Of a stretch of DNA of 64,000 nt, positions 19,970 to 30,426 are shown in pieces. The notes under the pieces were generated by a model. That model was not told the DNA's origin, did not search any database, and saw only the letters and a program-made list of their open reading frames with translations. The translations under genes were made by a program, and so were the position numbers. Origin of the DNA: Haematococcus lacustris (Eukaryota > Chlorophyta > Chlorophyceae > Chlamydomonadales > Haematococcaceae). The stretch spans positions 4,074,060-4,138,059 of the forward strand of contig JASKMD010000004.1 in NCBI GenBank assembly GCA_030144725.1. The letters are read 5' to 3'. Each line of letters begins with the position of its first letter. Within the stretch, counting starts at the first letter, position 1.

Positions 19970-21037
19970 CTGGCAGAGAGGTCCACAGGCGGTGTAAGGT
20001 CCAAACCCTGAGTACACAGTGGCATTGTCTGCAGCCTGTAAACTACGGCGCTGGCTGGCATGCCGGGGCTGGGCTGCATACACCACCACAGCCTTCTTTC
20101 CAGCCTCAGCCAGCATGGAGTGCAACGCATGTAGCTGCTCCATTTCAGCTTGCAGAGCGTGGGGTGAGATATGCTGACTTGACGGGGAGCAAATCAGCAA
20201 GACATCCAGCTGAGCTGCAACGTCAATCGCTTGCTGTGCTGCTGTAATGGTATCCTTGGACTCAGGCTCACAGCCCAGAACCTGGAAGTGAAGCATGCAA
20301 GATTGGCTCCAGTCAGCTATGGGGCTGCCTCAGAAGGATGCTCTGTTGTCATCTGCGCACCTGGACTCGCAGCCCTGCCTCTTGAAGCTGCTGCTCAATA
20401 GTCGCACGCAGTGATGGCCCCTGCGATAAAAGACTGCGAGCAGTGGCGAGAAGTGGCGAACACCCGCACAATCGCACAGCGATGGGAGCGTCCGTACCTC
20501 GAAGAAGGCATGAGGCACTGCCAAGGAGCTGGTAGCGCTAATGCCTGCAGCAAGCTGACCCAAGGGATTCTCAGGCCTGGAAGCCTGGCGCAGTGTGGCA
20601 CTGCTCACCTACAAAGGTCATAGCGGTAAGAATGTAAGAGGCGGAAGGGAAATCCTCAAATCAGCTTCAAACCCACCTGCTGCCCCACATAAACCAGGAC
20701 AATGTTCGCGCTGGCTGTAGGCAGACTAACAGTGGCTGGCGACGTGTTGCCCTGTTGTTTTCCCAGGGCCTCCAGCACCAACGAGGTCACGGGTATTTGA
20801 GCCTCAACTGCCTGCGTCCATCGCTCTACATGCTTTGCCACCTACTGTAAACAGCAGACACCACAGCGGGGAAATGCCACAATCGCCAGAACTGACCTCG
20901 TATGACACTATGTGCTTGCTCTCGCCACCAGTCATCCAGGCCAATACAGGGGCGCTGCTGGCATACAGGTCCAAGCTCGCAAAGGCCAGTGATGGCAGAA
21001 GATAGCATAGCGCAAGTGCAAAACCTGCTCGCGCCAT
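19970..21037 (-). CDS. Five-exon secretory/membrane protein gene, 3' end missing (possibly V-ATPase accessory Ac45/BIG1-like)
   Basis: This is the only host-like gene I can model. Exons on the minus strand: 20897-21037, 20677-20841, 20498-20608, 20361-20420 and 19970-20281 (141, 165, 111, 60 and 312 bp). All introns are GT-AG, phase 0 and short (55, 68, 77 and 79 bp). The 263 codons begin with a signal peptide (MARAGFALALCYLLPSLAFA), then SAPVLAWMTGGESKHIVSYE, and later ITAAQQAIDVAAQLDVLLIC and YSGFGPYTACGPLCQ. A GTAGGT donor follows at 19969, but 40 bp on the tandem duplication begins, so the remaining exons (probably a membrane anchor) are displaced or lost. The early VLAW-type motif and lumenal layout recall V-ATPase accessory subunit Ac45/BIG1 proteins. 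That assignment is tentative; the gene model is firmer. Confidence 0.6.
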
Positions 21038-21729
21038 GGCTAACGCGCTCTGCAGCCTGAGAGTTGGCACGTAGACACACCATGCAAGGCCCTGATGCAT
21101 GGGACCGCACAGGATGCATGAACTGCCATGAAATGACCAGCATCAGGGTACGCCCATAGAATCCTAGGGGGCTGGGATTCCTAAAAAAGCTTAGATGCAT
21201 AGGCTAGAAGCATTATATTCATGGGCTAGAAGGAAACCCTAGAGTCCTGGGCCAGAACCTATAAATCTAGGACTACAATTCTAGGTTGGCCGCCGGTCGC
21301 TCCCTAATCACCACCAGTGCTGTGACAAGACGTCGTCTGCAGTCAGTAGTAGGCCTGGGGGAACTCTCCATGTAGTGGGAAGAGTTGCAGTACCATTCAA
21401 GTATGCCCATGCAATGGGTACTCTCGCAAGGCACTGTAAAGGTGCTCATTCATTGGGCAGATTCTGTTATGACGCCATGCAGTCGGTAGGTCAGGCGCTC
21501 CCAACATGGGGTTGGTAATATGCATGCAAGTACTCTCTCAATACTGCATCTTTTTCGATAGCGTTTGTCACATTGGTACCTGCAAAGCACTGCGCGTCAT
21601 CTGACCATCAGCGCAAGCCATTGGAGTCTTTGCTCGCGTACTGCCACATGTGCCCGCGAACAAATCACAGCGGCGAGACGAGTCTCCTTGGCACGGTGAG
21701 CCACATCGCTGTTACCCCATCTACCTAGC
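21038..21729. other. Upstream region of the five-exon gene, with repeat copy
   Basis: No coding sequence is seen. Near 21160-21290 there are many CCTAG/CTAGA words (AATCCTAGGGGG, CTATAAATCTAGG); TATAAATC near 21258 could be a core promoter element but lies 220 bp from the start codon. Positions 21480-21670 are an inverse copy of 27045-27240. Confidence 0.4.
21480..21670 (+). repeat. Dispersed repeat, inverse copy at 27045-27240
   Basis: Shared blocks include GATAGCGTTT.TCACATTGGTA, CAGCGCAAGCCATTG.AGTC and CGCGAACAAATCACAGC, with an estimated identity of about 80 percent. No frame or ends were identified. Confidence 0.55.
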
Positions 21730-22086
21730 TGTTACAGTTCAACTTCAGACCTGGTATGCATGAGCTTTGAATGCACTTGCAAGTCTTTTTAGCCTTGCAT
21801 GCGTGAGATGTGACTTTCGGTTTACTTAAGCTGAGGCAAGGCAGGATTCAGAAAATGGATTGGCGGAAGATGGCCTTGACTCACACTACTTGGGATCACT
21901 GATTTGAGAGCTGAGAAGAATGTAGAGACATGTAAGGATGGATCCTGGCACTCGATGTCTGAAGCGCGCTACTTCCAGAGTACGAAAGCATCAGCAACAG
22001 CCACTAAGCAGCCACTACCACTGTCGGAATAGATTCTGGCCTCCGTCGCCAGCCATGTATACTGCTGCCCCGGCTGTACTCTAACA
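21730..22086 (+). repeat. 5' LTR of element C
   Basis: 357 bp, TG...CA ends. It is followed by TTTGGTTTCCTCGC, a candidate primer-binding site beginning with TGG; the primer tRNA is not identified. Confidence 0.85.
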
Positions 22087-22299
22087 TTTGGTTTCCTCGC
22101 ATCGATCATCAGCCTGTGTTCTTGCCTAACGCAACGCAGTAGTCGAGCTGTTGAGATATTTTGGGGCAGTACCTCCGGTGCAAGAACGCCGAAGGCTCAT
22201 GCCACCGCTGACACATCAACACCATCGCAATGTAAGCTTGCCCAGCTGCTCAACTCGCAGCGCTGACCTGCAGTGGTTGTACCTGCAGCGTTTCAGATG

Positions 22300-22500
22300 C
22301 CTACCCGCGAAAGCGGTGCCCACCTGCGCTAGCAGTGACTACCCGCGAGAGCGGTGTTTACCTGCGAAAGCAGTGCTTACCTGCGAAAGCAGTGCTACCT
22401 GCTGTTTGCAGTGGACTCGCTGGACACATCCGTACCTCGCTGGACCTTGCTGGACATCGCTGGACATCGCTAGACACATCCGTACCTCGCAGCCCAAGTT
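22300..22500. repeat. Short tandem repeats in element C
   Basis: CTACCTGCGAAAGCAGTG-like units of about 20 nt recur four to five times, followed by CTGGACATCGCTGGACATCG repeats. No protein is assigned. Confidence 0.6.
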
Positions 22501-23669
22501 CGACACGCAGCCCAAGACAGGCGGGCTGGAAGCCCTTCGTCAGCTTCGTTTACATGCAGCCTAGTTACAGTTTGCTAGCAGCCTGCGTGCACCTCCATCA
22601 ACCCCGCCACCACCCTCACGATACGTTGACATTGTAAAGCCAGCCATGTTTAATTGGCCTGTCTCAGCTTCTACCAGTCCATCAGGGCACACAGTCTGGC
22701 CAATGCATCAAGCACGGTACCATCAAAGCCATCAGCACGGTTACAAACCATTACAGTTCACTGGCTCAGCCTTCCATCATGCCATCTCCTCCCCCTAACC
22801 AACCATCATGGCACCAATCCTTCTCACAACAACAGAACCACAAATGACGCCACCACACGGCTGACACAAAACAAGCACAGACCATGACCACTGGCTACAA
22901 CACCAACACAATCAGCATGCACACTCCTTGCACAACCTTCCAATCTGCTCCTTGCAGCGTCCCTACACAACCTGCCCTATACATAGCCTCATCTCTATCA
23001 ACACAACCAGCCTGCTCAGGCAGAGAACACGTCCCTACACATCCTGCCTTAAGTAGAGGCACCTTACATTGGCAACAACACATACCTGGCCACCTCTATA
23101 CACAGAACCACACCCAGCATGTGATCACCATGAACATCACCCTGCGGTGCACCAGCCTGTAGAGAGCTACAACACACAGCTGTAAGTCTGAGTTCAACCT
23201 ACCAGGCATCGTCTCAAGCTGACAGAAACGACAAGCAGGGCAAAGTGGCATGGGGGCCAGCTCAGTAGTCATATCTCGACGTCTCAAGGCATGCACTCTC
23301 ATCTGACCCATTCGCCACCCTTCGCCGCTTCTCCAACCCACAGTTCTACTGTCGACATCGCTCATGTTAGATTCAGTCGACGCACTTGCAGCCCAACCCA
23401 CAGCACACGCGGAGCCCCACAGCGGAGAGCTCAGTAGCCTTTCTCCGCTTCTATGAGGAGAACACGCAGTAAGTTGTCCTCGCACCGAACCTGCAGCACA
23501 GTCGCATCGTTGCACATCCCGAGACCTCACAGCACAGTCGCAGTCCCATTACACCCTGTTGGCATCAGCCACAGGACAGCACATCTCTCGCTTCATGCAC
23601 CCTGCTGGCTTCAGCCACAGAGCCACATCGGCTTCAGCCTACACTCTTGCATTCCTTGCAGAGGCTAGG

Positions 23670-24300
23670 GCAACATCATACACAACATGGCAGCAAAGCT
23701 ATCCAGCCTAGCAGCCTGTCCACACAAACAAGCCGCATAGCTTCAGAGCATGCGCACATCATGGCAGCTCAGGTAGCACCTGAGGTAGCACACATACACA
23801 ACATGGCAGCACAGCTACCAAGCCCAGCAGCCTGCCAGAACACTCAAGCCGCTTAGCTACACAGCATGCGCACATCATGGCAGCCCAGGTAGCACCTGAG
23901 GTAGCACACATACATCATGGCAGCAGCGCTACCCAGCCCAGCAGCCTGCCAGAACACTCAAGCCGCTTAGCTAACTCCAGCTGCCCAGCTGAGCGCACCA
24001 TCATGACAGAACATCTCTTGCTACCATCTCTTGCTACCCAGCCAGGATCAATACCGTGGACAACCTACACAGCAGGTCAGCACATGAATGGCATGACAAG
24101 CAGAGCTAGGCCAGCTCAGCAGCCAGCCACGACAACCAAGCCGCTAGCTGCATAGCTTGCGCACACTCTCGCGATCCAGCACCTGACGCAACACACAACG
24201 GCACAAGCCATGGCAGACACACTGCCTAACACAAGCCATACAATCAGCAGCCAGCCACGACAACCAAGCCGCTAGCTGCATAGCTTGCGCACACTCACAC
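23670..24300. repeat. Longer tandem repeats in element C
   Basis: Units of about 110-120 bp containing GCGCACATCATGGCAGC, GGTAGCACCTGAGGTAGCAC and CACTCAAGCCGCTTAGCT recur about three times up to 23990. A second repeat with CACGACAACCAAGCCGCTAG occurs at about 24127 and 24253. These fill the place of gag-pol. Confidence 0.65.
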
Positions 24301-24559
24301 GCCCAGCACCAGTCAGCGGACGCGCTGTCACGCCGAGCTGACTTCCATCTGTACACCTCCGTCTTGGGAGTGAACACACTGAAGGGCGTTCCGTCGTCCT
24401 GGGCATACATACCCAAATCCTCCAGGCATTCCGACTGCCACGGGAACGGAGTCGCTCTCCGCACCCCATCCTCAACTGCACATCGATGAGCAATCAGCGG
24501 CTGCAGATCCACAGTACCAGCGCCTCCTAGCGGCTGCACTGGCTGGCAAAACACGCCAG

Positions 24560-25115
24560 TTTCAAATCCAGGGAAACCTCATGTACCACACTGGACGGGG
24601 GACTCGCCGGCTTTACATTCCGGTGGGACCCATGCGCACCGCCCTACTCCGTGAAGCACATGACATCCCCATCTCCGGACATCTCGGTAGGGACAAAACC
24701 TACGCACAACTGTCACGCCATTTCTTCTGGCCCCGCATGGCAGCATCAGTTCACAACTACGTCCGCACCTGCACACACTGCCAACGAAGCAAACCCAACA
24801 CAGCCAAACCAATCGGTCTTCTACATCCCCTTTCTATTCCTCAGCACCGCTGGGAACTATCAGCATGGACCTCATCTCTCAGTTGCCCTCCACAGCAGCG
24901 GGACACGATGCCACCTTTGTCTTCGTCTCACACAATCACAACAACAACCATCTCATACTATCACCATCTTCTCTTACTATCTTTTCTCGTGCTACCACTA
25001 TCTTTTCTTTCTTATGCTTCTCTCCATTCGGCTTATTTCATTCCTGGACGATGTCTTCACCGTCAGCTGACACAAGCTCTACTGTGGACACCGAGACTAC
25101 ATCAAGACCTTTAGC
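24560..25115 (+). pseudogene. Integrase zinc-finger fragment of element C
   Basis: The frame (open from 24581 as a 177-codon ORF) encodes REAHDIPISGHLGRDKTYAQ, later FFWPRMAASVHNYV and CTHCQRSKPN. This is a complete HHCC finger (H-x6-H-x29-C-x2-C) of a Ty3/gypsy integrase. After the finger the frame shows KPIGLLHPLSIPQHRWE, but the following DDE core, where a relative reads MDLISQLPS, is frameshifted and then replaced by low-complexity CAC/TCT-rich sequence. No catalytic core remains, so the fragment cannot be an active integrase. Confidence 0.75.
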
Positions 25116-25278
25116 TCGTGCTCTCTTGCATGAGATTTGCATGAGGTTTGCATGATTGCTTGTTTGCATGTAGCCTGTGCATGTCTGCTTTTCACTTGCC
25201 TGCTTGCTCTGTGATCGCATGACTGTTTTTCCCAGACACTGGAAGCTCCGGGACGTAGCTTTTTGGAGTGGGGGAGAG

Positions 25279-25635
25279 TGTTACAGTTCAACTTCAGACC
25301 TGGTATGCATGAGCTTTGAATGCGCTTGCAAGTCTTTTTAGCCTTGCATGCGTGAGATGTGACTTTCGGTTTACTTAAGCTGAGGCAAGGCAGGATTCAG
25401 AAAATGGATTGGCGGAAGATGGCCTTGACTCACACTACTTGGGATCACTGATTTGAGAGCTGAGAAGAATGTAGAGACATGTAAGGATGGATCCTGGCAC
25501 TCGATGTCTGAAGCGCGCTACTTCCAGAGTACGAAAGCATCAGCAACAGCCACTAAGCAGCCACTACCACTGTCGGAATAGATTCTGGCCTCCGTCGCCA
25601 GCCATGTATACTGCTGCCCCGGCTGTACTCTAACA
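25279..25635 (+). repeat. 3' LTR of element C
   Basis: 357 bp, preceded by the polypurine tract GGAGTGGGGGAGAG at 25265-25278, and followed by the target duplication CTAGC. Confidence 0.85.
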
Positions 25636-25640
25636 CTAGC

Positions 25641-26639
25641 GCAGTGAGCGGATTGTGCACACATGGAATGTCCGGCAAACACCCATCGCGATGCCTGCCG
25701 GGCGTGCAGGGCACCTTGACGGGGTGTTTGGAACATACTGTTATACTCGCTTCCGCCGAATACACCCTTTGGGTCGGCGCACACTAAGGTATCAACGGCT
25801 TACAGACCCCCTCCTCCACTGTGTCCTCCACTGTGTTTCACCCGCAGCACCCATAGGAAATTGGCTATAAAATGTTTGTTCTTGACTCATTGGCGCATTC
25901 ATTGAGACAAGCCGCACGTTAAACAGCCCAGGCCTCTATCAGTTTGACAGCTTTGAAGTTACATCATGTTCTCCAAGCAGAATCAGGGCTACGGGGCTGT
26001 GGGGTGGCAGTTGAGCTATGAAACTTTGCACGCAGGTGGATGGCATGTAGGGGAGTGTAACTCTCAAAGGAGCCGAGTCCTGATTCGGTCAAGGTGTGGA
26101 GTTGTGTGTCTGACTGCATGGCCCCGGTCCTGAGATCGGCTAAGGGAGTTGGGGGTCACCGACCAAAGTGAGCTTTTGGCTTGTCTGAGTATGAGTGTTT
26201 GTAGCGATGTCCTAGATGGGCTTAACCTAGTAAGCAGCATGTTGTAAGTCAAAATGGTCGAGCTGTGGCATTGCCCTCCAGGTATGGGGAAGAGGTGGGC
26301 TCAGTGCCACATTCCCGCAACCGCTTTCCGATCCGACTGCTGCCGCCGACGCGCATGCTCATGTTGAGCAGCCTAAGCGACGCGGGCGGTCGCAGCGATG
26401 ACTGCATGCTCCGCTACGGCTCAAATTTGAATCACTAACTTTGACGCTTTGTTGTGCACGGCCTACTCAGTGTATATTCATTCTGGATGGGTGAAAGGTA
26501 GCTGGCTGGGTTGGCTACATTGTAAATCATCTAGCATAACATTTGGCGCAGTGAGTGCAGAGTTACAGCCGTCCTACTACCAGGGGTCGGTTTCCTGTCA
26601 TTTTTAAACAGTTGGGAGCGCCTGACGGTAGGGTATGTC
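25641..26639. other. Unassigned region with a possible LTR/primer-site junction
   Basis: No gene is recognised. Near 26533-26560 the words AGCATAACATTTGGCGCAGTG look like an LTR end (CA) followed by a TGG-type primer-binding site, but no matching second LTR was found in the window. Confidence 0.35.
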
Positions 26640-27400
26640 CGCTAATATTAGCTCCGAGCCAAAACTGCTACTATAGCTAATATTAGCGCTCCTACGAGCT
26701 AATATTGGCTAAAGTGGCGGCCAAGCAGCCGGGGATCGAGAGGAACATTGCTCTATCCCTGCCAAACACAGAGTTTTCGCTATCTTTCGTGTCTGTCAAG
26801 AGATAGGCCTCCGTGTAACGAAAGAAAGTTGTCACCAGCAACCTTGCCAGCTGTAAGGAGGCACGTGAGGTGCTGGGAATTGACAAACACTCCATTGAAC
26901 TACATGAAAACAAAAAATGCAAAAGGGGTGACCGGGCAACGGCACTGAGCCACTCCCAGCTGCTCATGTTTAACGCTGCATCATTCATTTGTCATTCCAT
27001 TTGTCACCCCGTCCAAGTGCGCAGGGGTTTGTTCGCGGTCACATGAGGCAGCTGTGATTTGTTCGCGGTCACATGGGGTAGCCCGCGAGCAAAGACTGCA
27101 ATGGCTTGCGCTGGTGGTCATATGACGCGCATAGTTTTACAGCTACCAATGTGATAAACGCTATCAAAAACGATGCGGTATTGAGAGAGTATTGAGAGAC
27201 TTGCATGACCCATGTTGGGGCCTCATGAGTCCAGAAGGCGGCCTCCGACGGCGCATCATCAACCAGGGGCGCAGGTGTCGCAGCGCCGCCAGGCGCAACC
27301 ATCGCGCTAGGAAGCGAACGAAGGCGCGACAAGGATCGGGAGCTAATATGAGCTATTATGGTTGGCTTGCTATTATTGCTAATACTAATATTAGCTGGGG
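26640..27400. mobile_element. Possible MITE with GCTAATATTAGC-rich ends
   Basis: The left side carries three GCTAATATTAGC-type words (26641-26715). The right side carries GGAGCTAATATGAGC and TAATACTAATATTAGC (27340-27396). The inverse orientation of these AT-rich ends suggests a small non-autonomous DNA element, but no clear target duplication was found and there is no frame. Confidence 0.35.
27045..27240 (-). repeat. Dispersed repeat, inverse copy of 21480-21670
   Basis: See shared blocks listed for 21480-21670. It lies inside the AT-ended segment 26640-27400. Confidence 0.55.
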
Positions 27401-27516
27401 GGGGGCAACTACCCTAGCAGTCGGGAACTCTACGATGGGGCTAGAAAACGCTCTGTGCAGTGGGACAATACGGCCACCTACTGTACTTGCGCAGTGGGAC
27501 TTTGCGGTGTGATATG

Positions 27517-27650
27517 GGTCACCCCGGCCATTGGCCATGCCAATCCGTGACAGGCGCGACGCTCACACCACGCGCTAGTGAAGGGTAGCTGAGGCTATCG
27601 CGGTAAGTCACGCGCGCTGAAACTCGCGTTTTGCACTGAAGCCTTGTCCC
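27517..27650 (+). repeat. Left terminal inverted repeat
   Basis: About 130 bp, inverse of 37490-37624, sharing GTGACAGGCGCGACGCTCAC, CGCGCTAGTGAAGGGTAGCT and AAACTCGCGTTTTGCACTGA. Confidence 0.8.
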
Positions 27651-27990
27651 AGTACACCGCCCGCCACCAGGTCGAAACTTGAGATAGCGCAAACAAGCAG
27701 CGACCCACCTACAAGAGCAGGGTGGCGAGGCGCTCCGTGGCGTCCGTAGCAAAGTTCGCACCATGGAGGCAGCCTCGCAGTACTGCGGAGTAGGCCATCG
27801 CAGTGCGCCATGCTACCGAGCCATGTCATTACACCACGAGACTGAGTCACGCCACGCTTAGCTGAAGTTGTGCAAGTTGGGTGCATGGCACTGTTAATTT
27901 TTTGGCTATTGACTCAATCAGCTTTATCGGCTCAGTTCGTGCTATTCTGGCTCATTTGTTGCTGCTGGGTTCAATCGAAAGTGCTTGGCC

Positions 27991-28920
27991 TTACATTTCA
28001 TCTGCCTCGTCAACCCCCACTTCAGCCAACTGATCCTCCTCCATCTCTTGCTCCCACCTCAGATGTTCTAGGATGTCAGCCCTAAGCAATGGCTTCTTCT
28101 GCGTCAACCTCTTGCCCTTCCAGCCCAAGCACTCCCGTGCATACTCCTTCAACAGATGCACATTCAAGGTCATGTGGGCGCTGGCAATGTGTGGTGCCCG
28201 TGCATGCAGAAGCCTCAAGCACTCAGCATCTTCCTTCTTGTCACTTGCCAGTGTCACACGTCCAAACATGGGTATGCTGCTCAGGGTAGATGCTCCATGA
28301 CACATGCACTGCTGTGGCTTGCTGCCCATGTGCCTCACACACGCACATGCAGTCTCAGACCACATGGGCGCAACCCCATCTGCAGGGAAGAACATTGCAT
28401 GCATGGCCCGCGACCCAGTGATGGTACGAAGCAGCCTGTGGGCATCAGGGTCAAGCTCAGCACACTTCTCAACTTCCTCATCCTTCAACACCAAACACCA
28501 CCGCCGCTGCACGCTCCCCCTAGTCTGATGCGCAACACTGGCTGCTAGTTGTGCAGCTGGCACCACACACTCTACATTATGCACACCTGCCAACTGCTGA
28601 GCCTTGCACTCTGCACTGAGATCTGGGTGATCAGCCAAGACTCTGGCTGCCATGCTATGCTTGAATACCCCACCCTCAGAGTCATGGCGGCCCTTGAAAT
28701 GAGATGTGGCCCCATACGACCACCACACTGACACCCTGTACCTCATGGCCATGCGCCGGTGCAGCTGCAATGCCGGTGTGCCCTTGAATTGGGCTGCGCA
28801 CCCATCAGACCACATGCACAACTGCTTCATGACCATGCACCGCTCACCCTGTAAATAATCAAGCACCTGATGCAAAGCTGCCTGTGTCACAGCTGCTGAC
28901 TGATCCTTCCCATCTGTCAA
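27991..28920 (-). pseudogene. DDE-type transposase, C-terminal part
   Basis: This 309-codon frame has no ATG start (it opens with RLILTDGKDQS after an upstream stop). It continues the protein of 28923-29786 after a frame change of two bases. Visible motifs are LCMWSDGCAAQFKG (Asp in an SDG motif), then SYGATSHFKGRHDSEGGVFK, a pairing I know from a family of eukaryotic transposase-like proteins with SDGA..Q(Y/F)K and ATSHGKG..D..GG motifs. Acidic residues in these motifs are the likely second and third catalytic positions of an RNase H-fold transposase. The C-terminus is acidic (EQEMEEDQLAEVGVDEADEM). Frame changes make the copy inactive unless splicing or frameshifting repairs it. Confidence 0.6.
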
Positions 28921-28922
28921 TA

Positions 28923-29786
28923 TCAGTCGTCAGTCTCCTCCCGGTACTCATCTCTGTCATTCCTAAAGTATGCACATGCTACAAAGATGCCCACATTGTG
29001 ATGGTGCCAGTGATCAGACTGGATCTCCGTTGGCCGCTCTACAGTCAGGCGCTCTGACCAATCACATGAAATGACCACCCTCCCATGATCACCCTTCTCC
29101 TGCACAGCCTGCTGCTGCCGGCGGAACACAGCTAGCTGATGATGAGCTACAAAGTGGTGCCAAATGTAGGAGGGCATCTGCTCGTTTAGCTTGTCCACTA
29201 TCTCACGCAGGCTCAGCTTAAACTGCTGCAACTCAATCCTAGCTGGCCCCTCCTTCTGCTTGACTGGTGCATACTGCTTGACAGAGAGCATGATAGAGCC
29301 ATCCACACCTGGCTTCAGCTTCATGCACTTGTCCTTGCAGTCAGAACACGTGCGGTGACAGCAACGTGCTTGGTGGGGAGCATCAGGGCCACAAGAACAC
29401 ATGTAGAGGCCACGAACAGTGGTGGCACTCAAGTGGGTGGGGGAAGCAGCAACGAAAGGAGGTGGGACTGGGAGGTGGTGGTCAGGGTGGTGGTGCTCAA
29501 ATTCGGCGTTGGGGTCCACAAAAGGTGAGTCAGCAGCTAGCAAGTGTGCTGTGTCTCCAATCCCATCCTCCCCAGCAGCCCCTAGGGCACGAGGTGGGGG
29601 GGCTGCGGTGCCAGGATCTGGGCCAGTGGGAAAGGGGACTGTTGCTCCAAGGGCTGGGCCAGGCAACTCAAGTGCAAGGCCGGCTTTATGTTGTGCCAAA
29701 ACTGTCAGCACGAGCTTGACGTTGCAACAGGTTTTGCACACACACACCTGCCGCTGAGCTGCTGAGAGACGCGCAATCCAGGGCAC
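28923..29786 (-). pseudogene. DDE-type transposase, middle part with Cys-rich motif
   Basis: A 287-codon frame. The start VCVCKTCCNVKLVLTVL is followed by a Pro/Ala-rich linker, then MCSCGPDAPHQARCCHRTCS and DCKDKC (a Cys/His cluster, probably zinc-binding). Next come VVISCDWSERLTVERPTEIQ and SDHWHHHNVGIF. The Asp of CDWSE is a candidate first catalytic residue; EIQSDHW matches a conserved EIQSAHW-type motif of the same transposase-like family. The frame ends EETDD-stop two bases before the next part. The N-terminal side overlaps the coiled-coil frame at 29690-30021, so another frame change separates them. Confidence 0.6.
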
Positions 29787-30021
29787 CCTGCAGCTCCTGC
29801 TGATTTAGGCTCAGCTGGTGCTGGGCATCCTGCAGCTGCTGCTGGTCCTGAGCCAGCTGGTGCTGGGCACCCTGCAGCTGCTGCTGGTCCATGCTCAGCT
29901 GTTGCTGAGCGCCCCGGCCAAGGCAGGTGCGTAGGCGCTTATGGCCCCATGTGCTGGCATCCCTGCTAGACTGTTGTGGTGTTTCAAGGGCTGTTTCAAG
30001 GGCTGGCAGCTCGGTAGGGCT
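29690..30021 (-). pseudogene. Transposase exon with Gln-rich coiled coil
   Basis: After the acceptor CCCTGCAG (30022-30029 on the minus strand), phase 0, this exon reads SPTELPALETALETPQQ, then heptad-like repeats QQQL..DQQQLQ.AQHQL. It is a predicted coiled coil, perhaps for dimerisation. The upstream pyrimidine-rich tract and the branch-like CTTAAC are now split by gypsy B, which sits in the intron. The end of the exon relative to the next frame is uncertain. Confidence 0.5.
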
Positions 30022-30034
30022 CTGCAGGGTGAAG

Positions 30035-30225
30035 TGTAACGTGCCTTTGCACGGCCAGCGTAATCCTCTTAGTGCGGCTAAAGAGCTTTGGGCGATGTCT
30101 AAGCTCCCGGGAGTCGAACCCGGCCTTGACACCGGTCACCGCACTTTGAGAGTTACACTGGCGCATGGGGGCATTATATGGTTGTCCTTAAATGGCATAT
30201 CAGCCAGGCGCATTGCCACGTAACA
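30035..30225 (-). repeat. 3' LTR of element B
   Basis: 191 bp, TGTTACGTGG...GCACGTTACA on the minus strand. The adjoining purine tract (TTCCCCCCCACCT on the plus strand) is at 30226-30238. Confidence 0.95.
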
Positions 30226-30426
30226 TTCCCCCCCACCTGGTCCTCTCTGGACGCAGTTGTCCTCAACTGTAGGATTGTGCCTATAGGTGACTGCCCCGCC
30301 TCGGCAACCCACGATTGTGCCGAGACTCGCGCCTCAACGCTCGGTGTCAAGAATGCCATGTTTTTGTTTTTGTTTTTTTTGCATTTCGTACTCATTCATC
30401 TTTTTCTCTTTCAGTCTGTAATGAGC

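Larger units (their letters stand above)
21730..25635 (+). mobile_element. Non-autonomous Ty3/gypsy element C (3906 bp)
   Basis: The element is bounded by 357-bp LTRs that start TGTTACAG and end CTCTAACA, and by a perfect 5-bp duplication CTAGC (21725-21729 and 25636-25640). The LTRs differ at one position by eye (GCACTTG versus GCGCTTG), so the insertion is recent. The interior lacks gag, protease, reverse transcriptase and RNase H; only an integrase zinc-finger region remains (24560-24930). The rest is tandemly repetitive low-complexity DNA. It must have moved in trans using proteins of a relative. Confidence 0.85.

Noticed and set aside
22300..24300. CRISPR-like array in element C
   Set aside because: Repeats are contiguous or irregular tandem units without unique spacers, inside a eukaryotic retroelement.
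26533..26560. A further LTR retrotransposon starting near 26540
   Set aside because: An LTR-end/primer-site-like junction is present but no second LTR, purine tract or coding sequence follows.
28889..28922. 34-nt intron joining the two transposase frames
   Set aside because: GTACC...GACAG would fit GT-AG, but 34 nt is too short for a plausible intron; a frameshift mutation is simpler.
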